A DNA stretch of 64,000 bases, taken from positions 744,001-808,000 of the forward strand of contig NZ_CP130821.1 of NCBI RefSeq assembly GCF_004151275.2, in the 5' to 3' direction. Positions 50,350 through 59,863 of this stretch are shown one piece after another (the first letter of the stretch is position 1; each line of letters opens with the position of its first letter). The translations under genes and the position numbers were made by a program. The notes beneath the pieces are model-generated. The model did not search any database, was not told the DNA's origin, and saw only the letters and a program-made list of their open reading frames with translations. The stretch comes from Flavobacterium dauae. GTDB lineage: Bacteria; Bacteroidota; Bacteroidia; Flavobacteriales; Flavobacteriaceae.

Positions 50350-51618
50350 ATGAAAAAAGTGGGTAACCATACTTCGTTTTCAAGGATTCTTTTCTTGTGT
50401 TTAACATTTGTGTTAACATTTTCTACAGGATCTTTTGCTCAAGATGCTGCAAAAGGTAAAGAGTTATTTAATGCAAACTGTGCGGCTTGTCATAAGCTGG
50501 ATGCTAATTCTACCGGACCTGCGTTAAGGGGTGTTGTAGATCGTCATCCAACTGAATGGTTGCACAAATGGATTAAAAACAGTTCGGGTTTAATTAAATC
50601 TGGAGATGCTGCAGCAGTAAAATTATTTAATGAATGGAATAAAGTTCCAATGAACTCATTCCCTAACTTATCTGATGAGGATATCGATAACATTATCGCT
50701 TATACGTCAGAACCAAAACCAGAGCCAACAACTCCAGTAGTTTCAACAACTCAAGGTGGCGGTGCTTCAGGCGGTGTTTCTGAAATGGTTGTTTTGGGCG
50801 GTTTAGCTGTTGTGCTTGCAATGCTGGTAATTATGCTGGTAATGGTAAGAAAGGTATTAAATAAGGTAGCCGACAAAAACAACTTAACAGTTCAAGAAAC
50901 AAAATCATTGCCAATTTGGAAAGCTTTTGTTAAAAACCAGTTCTTGGTAATAACTTCTGTTGTGGTGTTAATGTTAGCAGGTGCTTATTTTGCTTTTGGC
51001 TTTATGATGCAGGTTGGGGTTGATCAAAATTACGAACCAATCCAGCCAATTCACTTCTCGCATAAAATTCATGCGGGCGAAAACGGTATCGATTGTAAAT
51101 ACTGTCACTCTTCAGCAAGAACTTCAAAAACTTCGGGTATTCCTTCTATGAATGTTTGTATGAACTGTCATAAAAATATTACCGAGTTTACAGGTTCTAA
51201 AGATTCTACTTATGTAGATTACAGCAAAGAATTCTACACAGCAGAAATTCAAAAGATTTATGCAGCGGTAGGCTGGGATCCGGCAACGCAATCATATACA
51301 GGTAAAGAAAAACCGGTTAAATGGGTTCGTATTCACAATTTACCTGACTTTGTGTACTTTAACCACTCACAACACGTTTCGGTTGCAGGTTTAGAATGTC
51401 AAACTTGTCACGGACCAGTTGAGTCTATGGAGATTATGAAACAACATGCTCCGTTAACAATGGGTTGGTGTGTGAACTGTCACCGTGAAACAGAAGTAAA
51501 CGTTAAAGATAACGAGTACTATGCGAAAATTCACGAAGAATTATCTAAAAAGTATGGTGTTGAGAAATTAACAGCAGCACAGTTAGGTGGTTTAGAGTGT
51601 GGTAAATGTCACTATTAA
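50350..51618 (+). CDS. actA: alternative complex III subunit ActA, fused to a cytochrome c domain
   Basis: 422 aa from ATG 50350; seven upstream codons in frame are not needed. A signal peptide (FSTGSFAQ) precedes a mono-heme cytochrome c domain with CAACH at residues 44-48, then two membrane helices (about 146-168 and 193-215), then a pentaheme region with CKYCH, CMNCH, CQTCH, CVNCH and CGKCH. Six CxxCH hemes in total. It passes electrons from quinol oxidation toward the oxidase. First gene of act-cox. Confidence 0.93.
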   Translation: MKKVGNHTSFSRILFLCLTFVLTFSTGSFAQDAAKGKELFNANCAACHKLDANSTGPALRGVVDRHPTEWLHKWIKNSSGLIKSGDAAAVKLFNEWNKVPMNSFPNLSDEDIDNIIAYTSEPKPEPTTPVVSTTQGGGASGGVSEMVVLGGLAVVLAMLVIMLVMVRKVLNKVADKNNLTVQETKSLPIWKAFVKNQFLVITSVVVLMLAGAYFAFGFMMQVGVDQNYEPIQPIHFSHKIHAGENGIDCKYCHSSARTSKTSGIPSMNVCMNCHKNITEFTGSKDSTYVDYSKEFYTAEIQKIYAAVGWDPATQSYTGKEKPVKWVRIHNLPDFVYFNHSQHVSVAGLECQTCHGPVESMEIMKQHAPLTMGWCVNCHRETEVNVKDNEYYAKIHEELSKKYGVEKLTAAQLGGLECGKCHY

Positions 51619-51649
51619 TAATAATTTAAGAAGCTAATATATATATACA

Positions 51650-54600
51650 ATGGCATCAAACAAAAAATACTGGAAAAGTGTTGAGGAGCTTAACGAAAAC
51701 AGTTCTATTGTTGAGAGGCTAGGAAACAATGAGTTTGTTGAAGAAATTCCAACAGAGGACTTTCTTGGAGATAAAAACACTTTGTCTTCTTCATCAACAT
51801 CTCGTAGAGACTTTTTGAAATACGTTGGTTTTTCAACAGCTGCAGCTTCTTTAGCAGCTTGTGAAGGACCGGTGAAAAAGTCTATTCCTTATGTATTTCA
51901 ACCAGAAGAAATCGTTCCTGGTGTTGCAGATTTCTATGCAACCACAGTTGCTGATGGTTTTGATTTCGTAAACGTGTTAATTAAAACACGCGAAGGTCGT
52001 CCTATTAAAGTAGAGAATAACTTTATGGAGAACGCGTTAACAGGTGCAAATGCACGTGTACACGCATCTGTATTGTCTTTATATGATAGTTTACGTTTAA
52101 AGCAGCCAAAAATTGACAATAAAGCTGCTTCTTGGTCTGATGTTGATCAAAAAATTAAAGCAAGTTTAACAAGTGCCACAGGACAAATTGTTTTGTTAAC
52201 AAATACTATGGCATCACCTTCTACAGATAAGTTAATTGCAGAATTTAAAGCTACTTATCCAACAGCTAAACACATTGTTTACGATGCAATTGGATCAGAT
52301 GCTGCGTTAGATGCTTATCAACAAGCTTACGGTGAACGTGCATTGGCCGATTACAATTTTGGAAAAGCAGATGTAATTGTTTCTGTAGGAGCCGATTTCT
52401 TAGGTGATTGGCAAGGTGGCGGATACGACAGCGAATATGCTAAAGGACGTGTTCCTAAAAACGGAAAGATGTCTAAGCACATTCAAATTGAAGCGAATAT
52501 GTCTTTAGCCGGTGCAAACGCCGATAAACGCATTCCTTTAACCGTTGCAGAACAAAAGTTAGCTTTAGTTAAAATATACAATATTGTTACAGGTAATGCT
52601 GTATCAGTTGGAAATACAGTTGCCGATGCAGAAATTACAAAAGCAGCACAACAATTAAAAGCAGCAGGTACAAACGGAGTATTAGTATCTGGTTTAGACG
52701 ATGTAAATGCACAATTATTAGTATTTGCAATTAACCAGGCATTAGGCTCTCAAGCGTTTAATCCTGCACAACCTAAATATGTTCGTGGTGGTAACAATAA
52801 AGAAGTTACACAATTAGTAAAAGATATGAACGCCGGTTTGGTACACACTTTAATTATGAGTGGTGTAAACCCGGTTTATACATTAGCTAACGGCGATGCA
52901 TTTGCAGAAGGATTGAAAAAAGTAAAACTTTCTGCTTCATACACATTACGTGAAGATGAAACAGCATCATTAACAAACATTGCAGCTGCGGTACCTCATT
53001 ATTTAGAATCTTGGGGAGATGTTCAAATGAAAAAAGGACATTACTCAATTATGCAGCCAACAATTCGTCCGTTGTTCAATACAAAACAATTTCAGGAAGG
53101 ATTATTAGCCTGGTTAGGTAAAACAGAATCTTACTACGATTATTTAAAAGCAGCAAGTACTGGTTTAACTAACGGAAAAACGTGGAACCAATTAGTACAC
53201 GACGGTTTTGTTGCAACAGAAATTACAGGTTCGGCAATTGCGTCAGCTGATTTTAACGGAGCAGCTTCGGCATTAGCTTCATCTAAAAAAGCTGCCGGCT
53301 TAGAACTGGTATTGTATCCAAAAACAGGAATGGGCGATGGACAACAGGCAAATAACCCTTGGTTGCAAGAATTCCCCGATCCAATCACACGTGTTTCTTG
53401 GGATAACTATTTAACGGTTTCTAAAGCCGATGCAGAAGCATTTGGTGTAGAAAATCACAATGTGGCAAACGGAGCATTAAACGGATCGTATGTTACGCTG
53501 AAAGTAGGTGATACCGTATTAGAAAACGTTCCGGCGTTTATCCAACCGGGGCAGGCAAAAGGAACAGTAGGTTTAGCCTTTGGTTACGGACGTAAATCTG
53601 CTTTAAAAGAAGAAATGCAAGTAGGTGTTAATGCCTACAAACTATACAAAGACTTTAACAATACACAAAGTGTTTCTGTAGAAAAAGCTGCTGGCGAGCA
53701 CGAATTTGCTTGTGTACAGCTACAAAGAACTTTAATGGGACGTGGTGATATTGTTAAAGATACTACCTTAGAAATCTTTAATACAAAAGATGCTAAAGTT
53801 TGGAATGAAAAACCACACGTTTCGTTAGACCACCAATCGGTAGATGCTTCTACAGTTGATATTTGGGAATCTTTTGACCGTTCAGTAGGGCATCATTTTA
53901 ACTTGTCAATCGACTTGAACTCTTGTACAGGTTGTGGTGCGTGTGTAATTGCTTGTCACGCAGAAAACAACGTACCTGTTGTGGGTAAAGACGAAGTAAG
54001 AAGATCACGTGATATGCACTGGTTACGCATTGATAGATATTATTCATCAGAAGATACCTTTGCAGGAGATGTTGAGAAAAAAGAAGGTTTCTCAGGCTTA
54101 TTCGGAGAAAACGGATCTTTAGGCGGTTTTGGTGAATTAGAACATCCGGCAAATAACCCGCAAGTGGTATTTCAACCGGTAATGTGTCAACACTGTAACC
54201 ACGCACCTTGTGAAACCGTTTGTCCGGTAGCGGCTACATCTCACGGTCGCCAAGGTCAAAACCACATGGCATATAACCGCTGTGTAGGTACACGTTACTG
54301 TGCAAACAACTGTCCTTATAAAGTACGTCGCTTCAACTGGTTCTTATACAACCAAAACGATGCGTTTGATTACCATATGAACGATGATTTAGGACGTATG
54401 GTATTAAATCCAGATGTTAATGTACGTTCTCGTGGGGTTATGGAAAAATGTTCTCTATGTATCCAAATGACACAAGCAACAATTTTAAATGCTAAAAGAG
54501 AAGGAAGAGCTGTAAACAGCAATGAATTCGAAGTAGCTTGTTCTGCGGCGTGTACTTCAGGCTCAATGGTTTTTGGTGATGTTAATAACAAAGAATCAGA

Positions 54601-54700
54601 AGTAGCTAAATTGTACGAAGAGGATAGAAGATATCATTTATTAGAGCATTTAGGAACAAAACCAAATGTGTTCTACCACGTAAAAGTTAGAAATGTATAA
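51650..54700 (+). CDS. actB: ActB, molybdopterin-oxidoreductase-like iron-sulfur subunit of ACIII
   Basis: 1016 aa. A Tat-type signal SRRDFLKYVGFSTAAASLAAC contains a lipobox-like LAAC, suggesting export and lipidation. The first ~730 residues follow the molybdopterin oxidoreductase fold, but in ACIII this part has no Mo cofactor. The C-terminal part carries ferredoxin-type clusters: CTGCGACVIAC (about 757), CQHCNHAPCETVCP (about 845), CVGTRYCANNCPYK (about 877) and CSLC...C..AC (about 933). Electrons from quinol pass along these to ActA hemes. Confidence 0.95.
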   Translation: MASNKKYWKSVEELNENSSIVERLGNNEFVEEIPTEDFLGDKNTLSSSSTSRRDFLKYVGFSTAAASLAACEGPVKKSIPYVFQPEEIVPGVADFYATTVADGFDFVNVLIKTREGRPIKVENNFMENALTGANARVHASVLSLYDSLRLKQPKIDNKAASWSDVDQKIKASLTSATGQIVLLTNTMASPSTDKLIAEFKATYPTAKHIVYDAIGSDAALDAYQQAYGERALADYNFGKADVIVSVGADFLGDWQGGGYDSEYAKGRVPKNGKMSKHIQIEANMSLAGANADKRIPLTVAEQKLALVKIYNIVTGNAVSVGNTVADAEITKAAQQLKAAGTNGVLVSGLDDVNAQLLVFAINQALGSQAFNPAQPKYVRGGNNKEVTQLVKDMNAGLVHTLIMSGVNPVYTLANGDAFAEGLKKVKLSASYTLREDETASLTNIAAAVPHYLESWGDVQMKKGHYSIMQPTIRPLFNTKQFQEGLLAWLGKTESYYDYLKAASTGLTNGKTWNQLVHDGFVATEITGSAIASADFNGAASALASSKKAAGLELVLYPKTGMGDGQQANNPWLQEFPDPITRVSWDNYLTVSKADAEAFGVENHNVANGALNGSYVTLKVGDTVLENVPAFIQPGQAKGTVGLAFGYGRKSALKEEMQVGVNAYKLYKDFNNTQSVSVEKAAGEHEFACVQLQRTLMGRGDIVKDTTLEIFNTKDAKVWNEKPHVSLDHQSVDASTVDIWESFDRSVGHHFNLSIDLNSCTGCGACVIACHAENNVPVVGKDEVRRSRDMHWLRIDRYYSSEDTFAGDVEKKEGFSGLFGENGSLGGFGELEHPANNPQVVFQPVMCQHCNHAPCETVCPVAATSHGRQGQNHMAYNRCVGTRYCANNCPYKVRRFNWFLYNQNDAFDYHMNDDLGRMVLNPDVNVRSRGVMEKCSLCIQMTQATILNAKREGRAVNSNEFEVACSAACTSGSMVFGDVNNKESEVAKLYEEDRRYHLLEHLGTKPNVFYHVKVRNV

Positions 54701-54734
54701 GTATAGTATTAATTAAGAAACATTATAAAGGATT

Positions 54735-56138
54735 ATGTCGTCACATTACGAAGCACCCATTAGAAAACCTTTAGTTCTTGGTGATAAAACTTATCACGAT
54801 GTAACGGTAGATGTTGCTAGACCTGTTGAAACCAGAGCCAATAAACAATGGTGGACTGTTTTCACAATTGCATTAATTGCATTCCTTTGGGGAGCCGGTT
54901 GTATGGTTTATACAATTGGTACAGGTATTGGTACTTGGGGATTAAATAAAACAGTAGGCTGGGCTTGGGATATTACCAACTTTGTTTGGTGGGTAGGTAT
55001 TGGGCACGCCGGTACACTTATTTCGGCGGTATTATTATTATTCCGTCAAAAATGGAGAATGGCAATTAACCGTTCTGCAGAGGCAATGACTATTTTCTCT
55101 GTAGTTCAGGCAGGTTTGTTCCCAATTATTCACATGGGTCGTCCATGGTTGGCTTACTGGGTATTACCAATGCCAAACCAGTTCGGATCATTATGGGTTA
55201 ACTTTAACTCACCCTTATTATGGGACGTATTCGCGATCTCTACGTATTTATCTGTATCATTAGTTTTCTGGTGGACAGGTTTACTACCAGATTTCGCTAT
55301 GTTACGCGATAGAGCAGTTACTCCATTCTCAAAAAGAATTTATTCAACTTTATCATTCGGATGGTCGGGTCGTGCAAAAGACTGGCAACGTTTTGAAGAA
55401 GTTTCATTAGTATTGGCAGGTTTAGCAACACCATTGGTACTTTCGGTACACACTATCGTATCTATGGACTTTGCTACCTCTGTGATTCCTGGATGGCATA
55501 CCACCATTTTCCCTCCGTATTTCGTTGCGGGTGCAATTTTCTCGGGATTTGCAATGGTAAATACCTTGTTGATTATTATGCGTAAAGTGGTAAGTTTAGA
55601 AGATTACATTACTATTCAGCATATCGAGTTAATGAATATCGTTGTAATGATTACAGGTTCAATTGTTGGGGTTGCTTATATTACAGAGTTGGTTATCGCT
55701 TGGTATTCAGGAGTAGAATATGAGCAGTACGCATTCTTAAACCGTGCAACAGGACCTTATGCTTGGGCATACTGGATGATGATGACGTGTAACGTATTCT
55801 CGCCACAGGTAATGTGGTTCAAAAAAATTCGTACATCAATCTTTGTATCGTTCATTATCTCAATTGTAGTAAATATTGGTATGTGGTTTGAACGTTTCGT
55901 GATCATCGTAACATCATTACACCGCGATTATTTACCATCGTCTTGGACTATGTTTCAACCAACATTTGTTGATGCGGGTATTTATATTGGAACCATTGGA
56001 TTTTTCTTTGTATTGTTCTTATTATATTCAAGAACATTCCCTGTAATTGCACAGGCAGAAGTTAAAACAATCTTAAAATCTTCTGGTGAAAAATATAAAA
56101 GAGAAAGAGAAAACGGAGACCATTCACATAATCATTAA
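54735..56138 (+). CDS. actC: ActC, NrfD/PsrC-like quinol-binding membrane subunit
   Basis: 467 aa with about ten transmembrane helices and family segments WVGIGHAGTLISAVLLLFRQKWR and FPIIHMGRPWL. NrfD/PsrC-type subunit that is thought to oxidise menaquinol and may take part in proton movement. The C terminus ends in a short His-rich tail (ENGDHSHNH). Six bp before actD. Confidence 0.95.
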   Translation: MSSHYEAPIRKPLVLGDKTYHDVTVDVARPVETRANKQWWTVFTIALIAFLWGAGCMVYTIGTGIGTWGLNKTVGWAWDITNFVWWVGIGHAGTLISAVLLLFRQKWRMAINRSAEAMTIFSVVQAGLFPIIHMGRPWLAYWVLPMPNQFGSLWVNFNSPLLWDVFAISTYLSVSLVFWWTGLLPDFAMLRDRAVTPFSKRIYSTLSFGWSGRAKDWQRFEEVSLVLAGLATPLVLSVHTIVSMDFATSVIPGWHTTIFPPYFVAGAIFSGFAMVNTLLIIMRKVVSLEDYITIQHIELMNIVVMITGSIVGVAYITELVIAWYSGVEYEQYAFLNRATGPYAWAYWMMMTCNVFSPQVMWFKKIRTSIFVSFIISIVVNIGMWFERFVIIVTSLHRDYLPSSWTMFQPTFVDAGIYIGTIGFFFVLFLLYSRTFPVIAQAEVKTILKSSGEKYKRERENGDHSHNH

Positions 56139-56144
56139 TAAGTT

Positions 56145-56669
56145 ATGAGTACAAAAGTTATACACGTATTATACAACGATGATGATGTATTAATGGATGC
56201 AGTAAAAACAACCAGAGCTGCACATCATCATATCGAAGAGGTTTACACGCCTTTCCCTGTACACGGTTTAGATAAAGCAATGGGATTAAAACCAACGCGT
56301 TTAGCAATCTGTTCTTTTATTTACGGATTATGTGGTTTATCTTTCGCAACCTATATGATGAATTACATCATGATTCAGGATTGGCCACAAGATATTGGTG
56401 GTAAACCAAGTTTTAGTTATATTCAGAATATGCCTTCATTTGTGCCTATTATGTTTGAATTAACAGTATTTTTTGCAGCCCACTTAATGGTAATTACCTT
56501 CTTTTTAAGAAGTAGATTATGGCCGTTTAAACAAGCTGAAAACCCTGATGCTAGAACAACTGATGACCATTTTTTAATGGAAGTTGCTTTACACGGTGAT
56601 GAAAACGAAGCTGTAGAGTTCTTTAAAAATACTGGCGCAGTAGAAGTTAAAGTAATCGATAAACAATAG
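56145..56669 (+). CDS. actD: ActD, DUF3341 membrane subunit of ACIII
   Basis: 174 aa DUF3341 protein: cytosolic N-terminal domain with HHIEEVYTPFPVHGLDKAMGLKPTRL, two transmembrane helices (about 46-70 and 95-120) and a cytosolic tail with TTDDHFLMEV. Length and motifs are standard for ActD. Confidence 0.94.
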   Translation: MSTKVIHVLYNDDDVLMDAVKTTRAAHHHIEEVYTPFPVHGLDKAMGLKPTRLAICSFIYGLCGLSFATYMMNYIMIQDWPQDIGGKPSFSYIQNMPSFVPIMFELTVFFAAHLMVITFFLRSRLWPFKQAENPDARTTDDHFLMEVALHGDENEAVEFFKNTGAVEVKVIDKQ

Positions 56670-56676
56670 TAGTAGA

Positions 56677-57225
56677 ATGAAGACTTTATATAAAATAGTT
56701 GCGTTAGTAGGATTTTCGGCATTAGCTACATCTTGTTTTAATAAGGAAAAACCAAATTATCAGTATTTTCCTAATATGTACGAGTCTGCAGCTTATGAAA
56801 CCTATTCAGAATCAAACGCATTTAAAAACGGAAAAGAAGGTCAGGTACCTGCACAAGGATCAATTCCTCGTGGTTTTACACCTGAAGAATACCCAAACAC
56901 ACCAGAAGGATTAGCACAAGCAAGATTAAATCTTAAATCGCCATTAGATTCTTTATCTACTGCAGATATGGAAAAAGCAAAAGGTTTATTTAATATTTAT
57001 TGTGCCATTTGCCACGGTGAAGCCGGCGACGGAAAAGGTAATTTAGTTAAGAGAGAAAAATTCCTGGGTGTTCCAAACTATGCTGAACGTGAGTTAACAG
57101 AAGGTGGAATTTATCACGTAGTAACATACGGATTAAACGCAATGGGATCACATAAAAACCAAATGTCTCAACACGAAAGATGGTTGGTATCGGCTTATGT
57201 GCTAAAATTGAAATCGGAATTATAA
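56677..57225 (+). CDS. actE: ActE, mono-heme cytochrome c lipoprotein subunit of ACIII
   Basis: 182 aa. Signal with lipobox ATSC (Cys20), Tyr/Asn-rich mature start MYESAAYETYS, and a cytochrome c domain with CAICH and a distal Met region (GLNAMGSHKNQM). It holds the heme thought to sit close to the oxidase or external cytochrome c. Eight bp after actD. Confidence 0.94.
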   Translation: MKTLYKIVALVGFSALATSCFNKEKPNYQYFPNMYESAAYETYSESNAFKNGKEGQVPAQGSIPRGFTPEEYPNTPEGLAQARLNLKSPLDSLSTADMEKAKGLFNIYCAICHGEAGDGKGNLVKREKFLGVPNYAERELTEGGIYHVVTYGLNAMGSHKNQMSQHERWLVSAYVLKLKSEL

Positions 57226-57252
57226 TTGTAAAACTTATTTGAAAGTTTAGAT

Positions 57253-58620
57253 ATGTACACATTTTCAAGCAAATTAAAAACCTTTTCGTTTATATTAATG
57301 GCTTTGGGTATCATAGGAATTGTTTATGGATTTCTTGCTACACCAAAAACAGTTGAAGAGGTTGAAGTAATTTTAAGCGAGCAACATCACGGTGGTCACG
57401 ACTCGCACGAAGCACATGCAACACCGGCACACGGTGAGGCAAATGCACACGGCGATACGCACAACGCTGACGTTCAACAACACCAAGAACACCAAAAACA
57501 TTTAGAGCATGTTTTACATCAAATGCAAAACAAGCCGTGGGCAGCCGTTTATGTTGGTTGTATCTTTTTTATGTTGATTGCCTTAGGTATTTTTACTTTT
57601 AAGCAAATTCAATACGCATCATCGGCAGGTTGGTCTCCGGTTTTGTTCCGTGTAATGGAAGGTCTTTCGGCTTACTTATTGCCAGGTTCAATATTATTCT
57701 TTTTATTATTGTTAGCAAGTTCTTCACATTTTGGCCATAACCATTTATTTGTATGGATGGCAGAAGGTATTACAGATCCTAACAGTGAAAATTACGATGC
57801 ACTTATTGCAGGAAAAGAAGGTTTCTTAAACGTTCCTTTCTTTTTAATCAGAGCCGTACTTTTCTTAGGTGGTTGGAATATTTTTAGAATTTTGGCACGC
57901 AGAAACTCTTTAGCTTTAGGCGAAACAGGTGATTTAACATATTACAAACGCAACTTTAAATTATCAGCAGCATATTTAGTATTCTTTATTGTAACAGAAT
58001 CTATTATGTCTTGGGACTGGATTATGTCTATTGACACGCACTGGTATTCAACATTATTTGGTTGGTACGTATTTGCATCGTTCTTTGTTTCAGGGGTTAC
58101 AGTAATTGCATTAGCTACAGTTTACTTAAAAAACAATGGTTATTTAGATTTCGTAAACACATCGCACATTCACGATTTAGCTAAATATATGTTTGGTTTA
58201 TCAATTTTCTGGACGTATTTATGGTTCTCTCAGTTTATGTTGATCTGGTATTCAAATATCCCAGAAGAGGTAACCTATTTTATCTTTAGAATAGAAGAAT
58301 ACAACGTACCTTTCTTCTTAATGTTATTGTTTAATTTTGTACTGCCTATTTTATTGTTAATGGGTACCGATTTTAAACGTTTATCTTGGATTATAACAAT
58401 GTCGGGTATCTGTATTTTGGTAGGGCACTATTTAGATTTCTATAATATGATTATGCCAGGTACCGTTGGAACTTCTTGGTTCATTGGTGCAGCCGAAATA
58501 GGATCTGTATTATTCTTTGGCGGATTGTTTATCTTTGTTGGTTTCTCAGCAATGGCAAAAGCACCTTTATTGGCGAAAAATAATCCAATGCTTGAAGAAA
58601 GTAAACATTTTCATTATTAA
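57253..58620 (+). CDS. actF: ActF, NrfD/PsrC-like second membrane subunit of ACIII
   Basis: 455 aa with about ten transmembrane helices, including SIMSWDWIMSIDTHWYSTLFGWYVFASFF and IWYSNIPEEVTYF. Homologous to ActC. Unusual is a His-rich stretch of about 50 residues near 46-95 (QHHGGHDSHEAHATPAHGE and on) with 13 histidines, between the first and second helices, so on a loop in contact with solvent. Confidence 0.94.
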   Translation: MYTFSSKLKTFSFILMALGIIGIVYGFLATPKTVEEVEVILSEQHHGGHDSHEAHATPAHGEANAHGDTHNADVQQHQEHQKHLEHVLHQMQNKPWAAVYVGCIFFMLIALGIFTFKQIQYASSAGWSPVLFRVMEGLSAYLLPGSILFFLLLLASSSHFGHNHLFVWMAEGITDPNSENYDALIAGKEGFLNVPFFLIRAVLFLGGWNIFRILARRNSLALGETGDLTYYKRNFKLSAAYLVFFIVTESIMSWDWIMSIDTHWYSTLFGWYVFASFFVSGVTVIALATVYLKNNGYLDFVNTSHIHDLAKYMFGLSIFWTYLWFSQFMLIWYSNIPEEVTYFIFRIEEYNVPFFLMLLFNFVLPILLLMGTDFKRLSWIITMSGICILVGHYLDFYNMIMPGTVGTSWFIGAAEIGSVLFFGGLFIFVGFSAMAKAPLLAKNNPMLEESKHFHY

Positions 58621-58640
58621 TATTTAAAGTAATAAACAAC

Positions 58641-59834
58641 ATGACGAGTTTATTAATAGTAGTTATTGTAGCTTTATTGGGAATTGCAATTTGGCAATTG
58701 ACTAAAATTTTCGACTTAACCCAAACCAAAAATTTTATTGGTGAAGAATATAAGTCACAAGTTGCTACAGACAAAGACAATAATATCAATGGATATTTAA
58801 TGTTTGTTTTTTTAGCATTCATTTACATTCTTACCATTTATTGCTGTGTAAGATGGGGAGATATGCCGCTTTTAAACAATGCAGCATCTGAACACGGAAA
58901 AGATGTTGACCGCTTAATGTGGATTTCGTTGGCAGTAATCTTCTTTGTGCAAATCATTACACAGTTTTTGTTACACTATTTTGCCTTTATTTATAGAGGA
59001 AATAAAGACAAAAAAGCAGTGTTCTTTGCAGATAATGATAAATTAGAGTTTGCTTGGACAATTATTCCGGTAATTGTTTTGGCAGGTTTAATCTTATACG
59101 GATTGTACGCTTGGAACAACATTATGCACTATAACGATGAAGAAGAAGTATTGTATGTAGAAGTATATGCAAAACAATTTGGATGGGATATTCGTTATTC
59201 AGGAAACGATAATGTGTTAGGTAAAGCAAACGTTCGTTTTATCGAAGGTGTAAATGCAGTAGGTGTAGATATGGCTGATCCAAATGCACAAGACGATAAA
59301 ATGACAAAAGAATTGCACTTACCGGTAGGTAAAAAAGTAGTGTTAAAAATGCGTTCACAAGACGTTTTGCACTCTGCTTATTTCCCACACTTCCGTGCAC
59401 AAATGAACTGTGTGCCAGGTATGGTTACGCAATTTGCAATGACACCAACAGTTACTACTTTAGAAATGAGAGAACGTCAGGGTATTGTTGACAGAGTGAA
59501 CAGTATTAACGAAGCACGTAACAAACACAGCAGAAAGCTAGTAGAAAAAGGTGAGCCTGGTTTAGAGCCGTACGTATTTGATTATATCTTGTTATGTAAT
59601 AAAATCTGTGGTCGTTCACACTACAATATGCAAGCAAAAGTTGTGGTTGAAACAGAAAACGAGTTTAGAAAATGGTTAGGTCAACAACCAACATTGGGGC
59701 AGCAGGTAGCCGAAGAAAAAGAGGCCGCTAAAGCTCCGGCTGTTGAAACACAACCGGCAGTAACGCCTGAAGAAGTACAAGAACCACAAATTGTAGTAGA
59801 TACTACTGCAGTAGTTGCTCAAGTAGTTAAATAA
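58641..59834 (+). CDS. coxB: cytochrome c oxidase subunit II
   Basis: 397 aa. Four hydrophobic segments (about 2-24, 50-75, 89-116 and 135-158) precede the periplasmic cupredoxin domain; two of these are extra compared with the usual two-helix form. The CuA ligands are in HSAYFPHFRAQMN and CNKICGRSHYNM (Cys, Cys, His, Met). No fused cytochrome c domain. An acidic Pro/Val-rich tail follows. Receives electrons from the ACIII hemes; ACIII and this oxidase form a supercomplex in Flavobacterium johnsoniae. Confidence 0.95.
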   Translation: MTSLLIVVIVALLGIAIWQLTKIFDLTQTKNFIGEEYKSQVATDKDNNINGYLMFVFLAFIYILTIYCCVRWGDMPLLNNAASEHGKDVDRLMWISLAVIFFVQIITQFLLHYFAFIYRGNKDKKAVFFADNDKLEFAWTIIPVIVLAGLILYGLYAWNNIMHYNDEEEVLYVEVYAKQFGWDIRYSGNDNVLGKANVRFIEGVNAVGVDMADPNAQDDKMTKELHLPVGKKVVLKMRSQDVLHSAYFPHFRAQMNCVPGMVTQFAMTPTVTTLEMRERQGIVDRVNSINEARNKHSRKLVEKGEPGLEPYVFDYILLCNKICGRSHYNMQAKVVVETENEFRKWLGQQPTLGQQVAEEKEAAKAPAVETQPAVTPEEVQEPQIVVDTTAVVAQVVK

Positions 59835-59863
59835 TTTGTTTTTTCTCAATAAAAATTATTAAT

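Noticed and set aside
53898..54206. Open frames antisense to actB (and many others inside large genes).
   Set aside because: Shadows of strong coding frames with no promoter, no start context and no family match.
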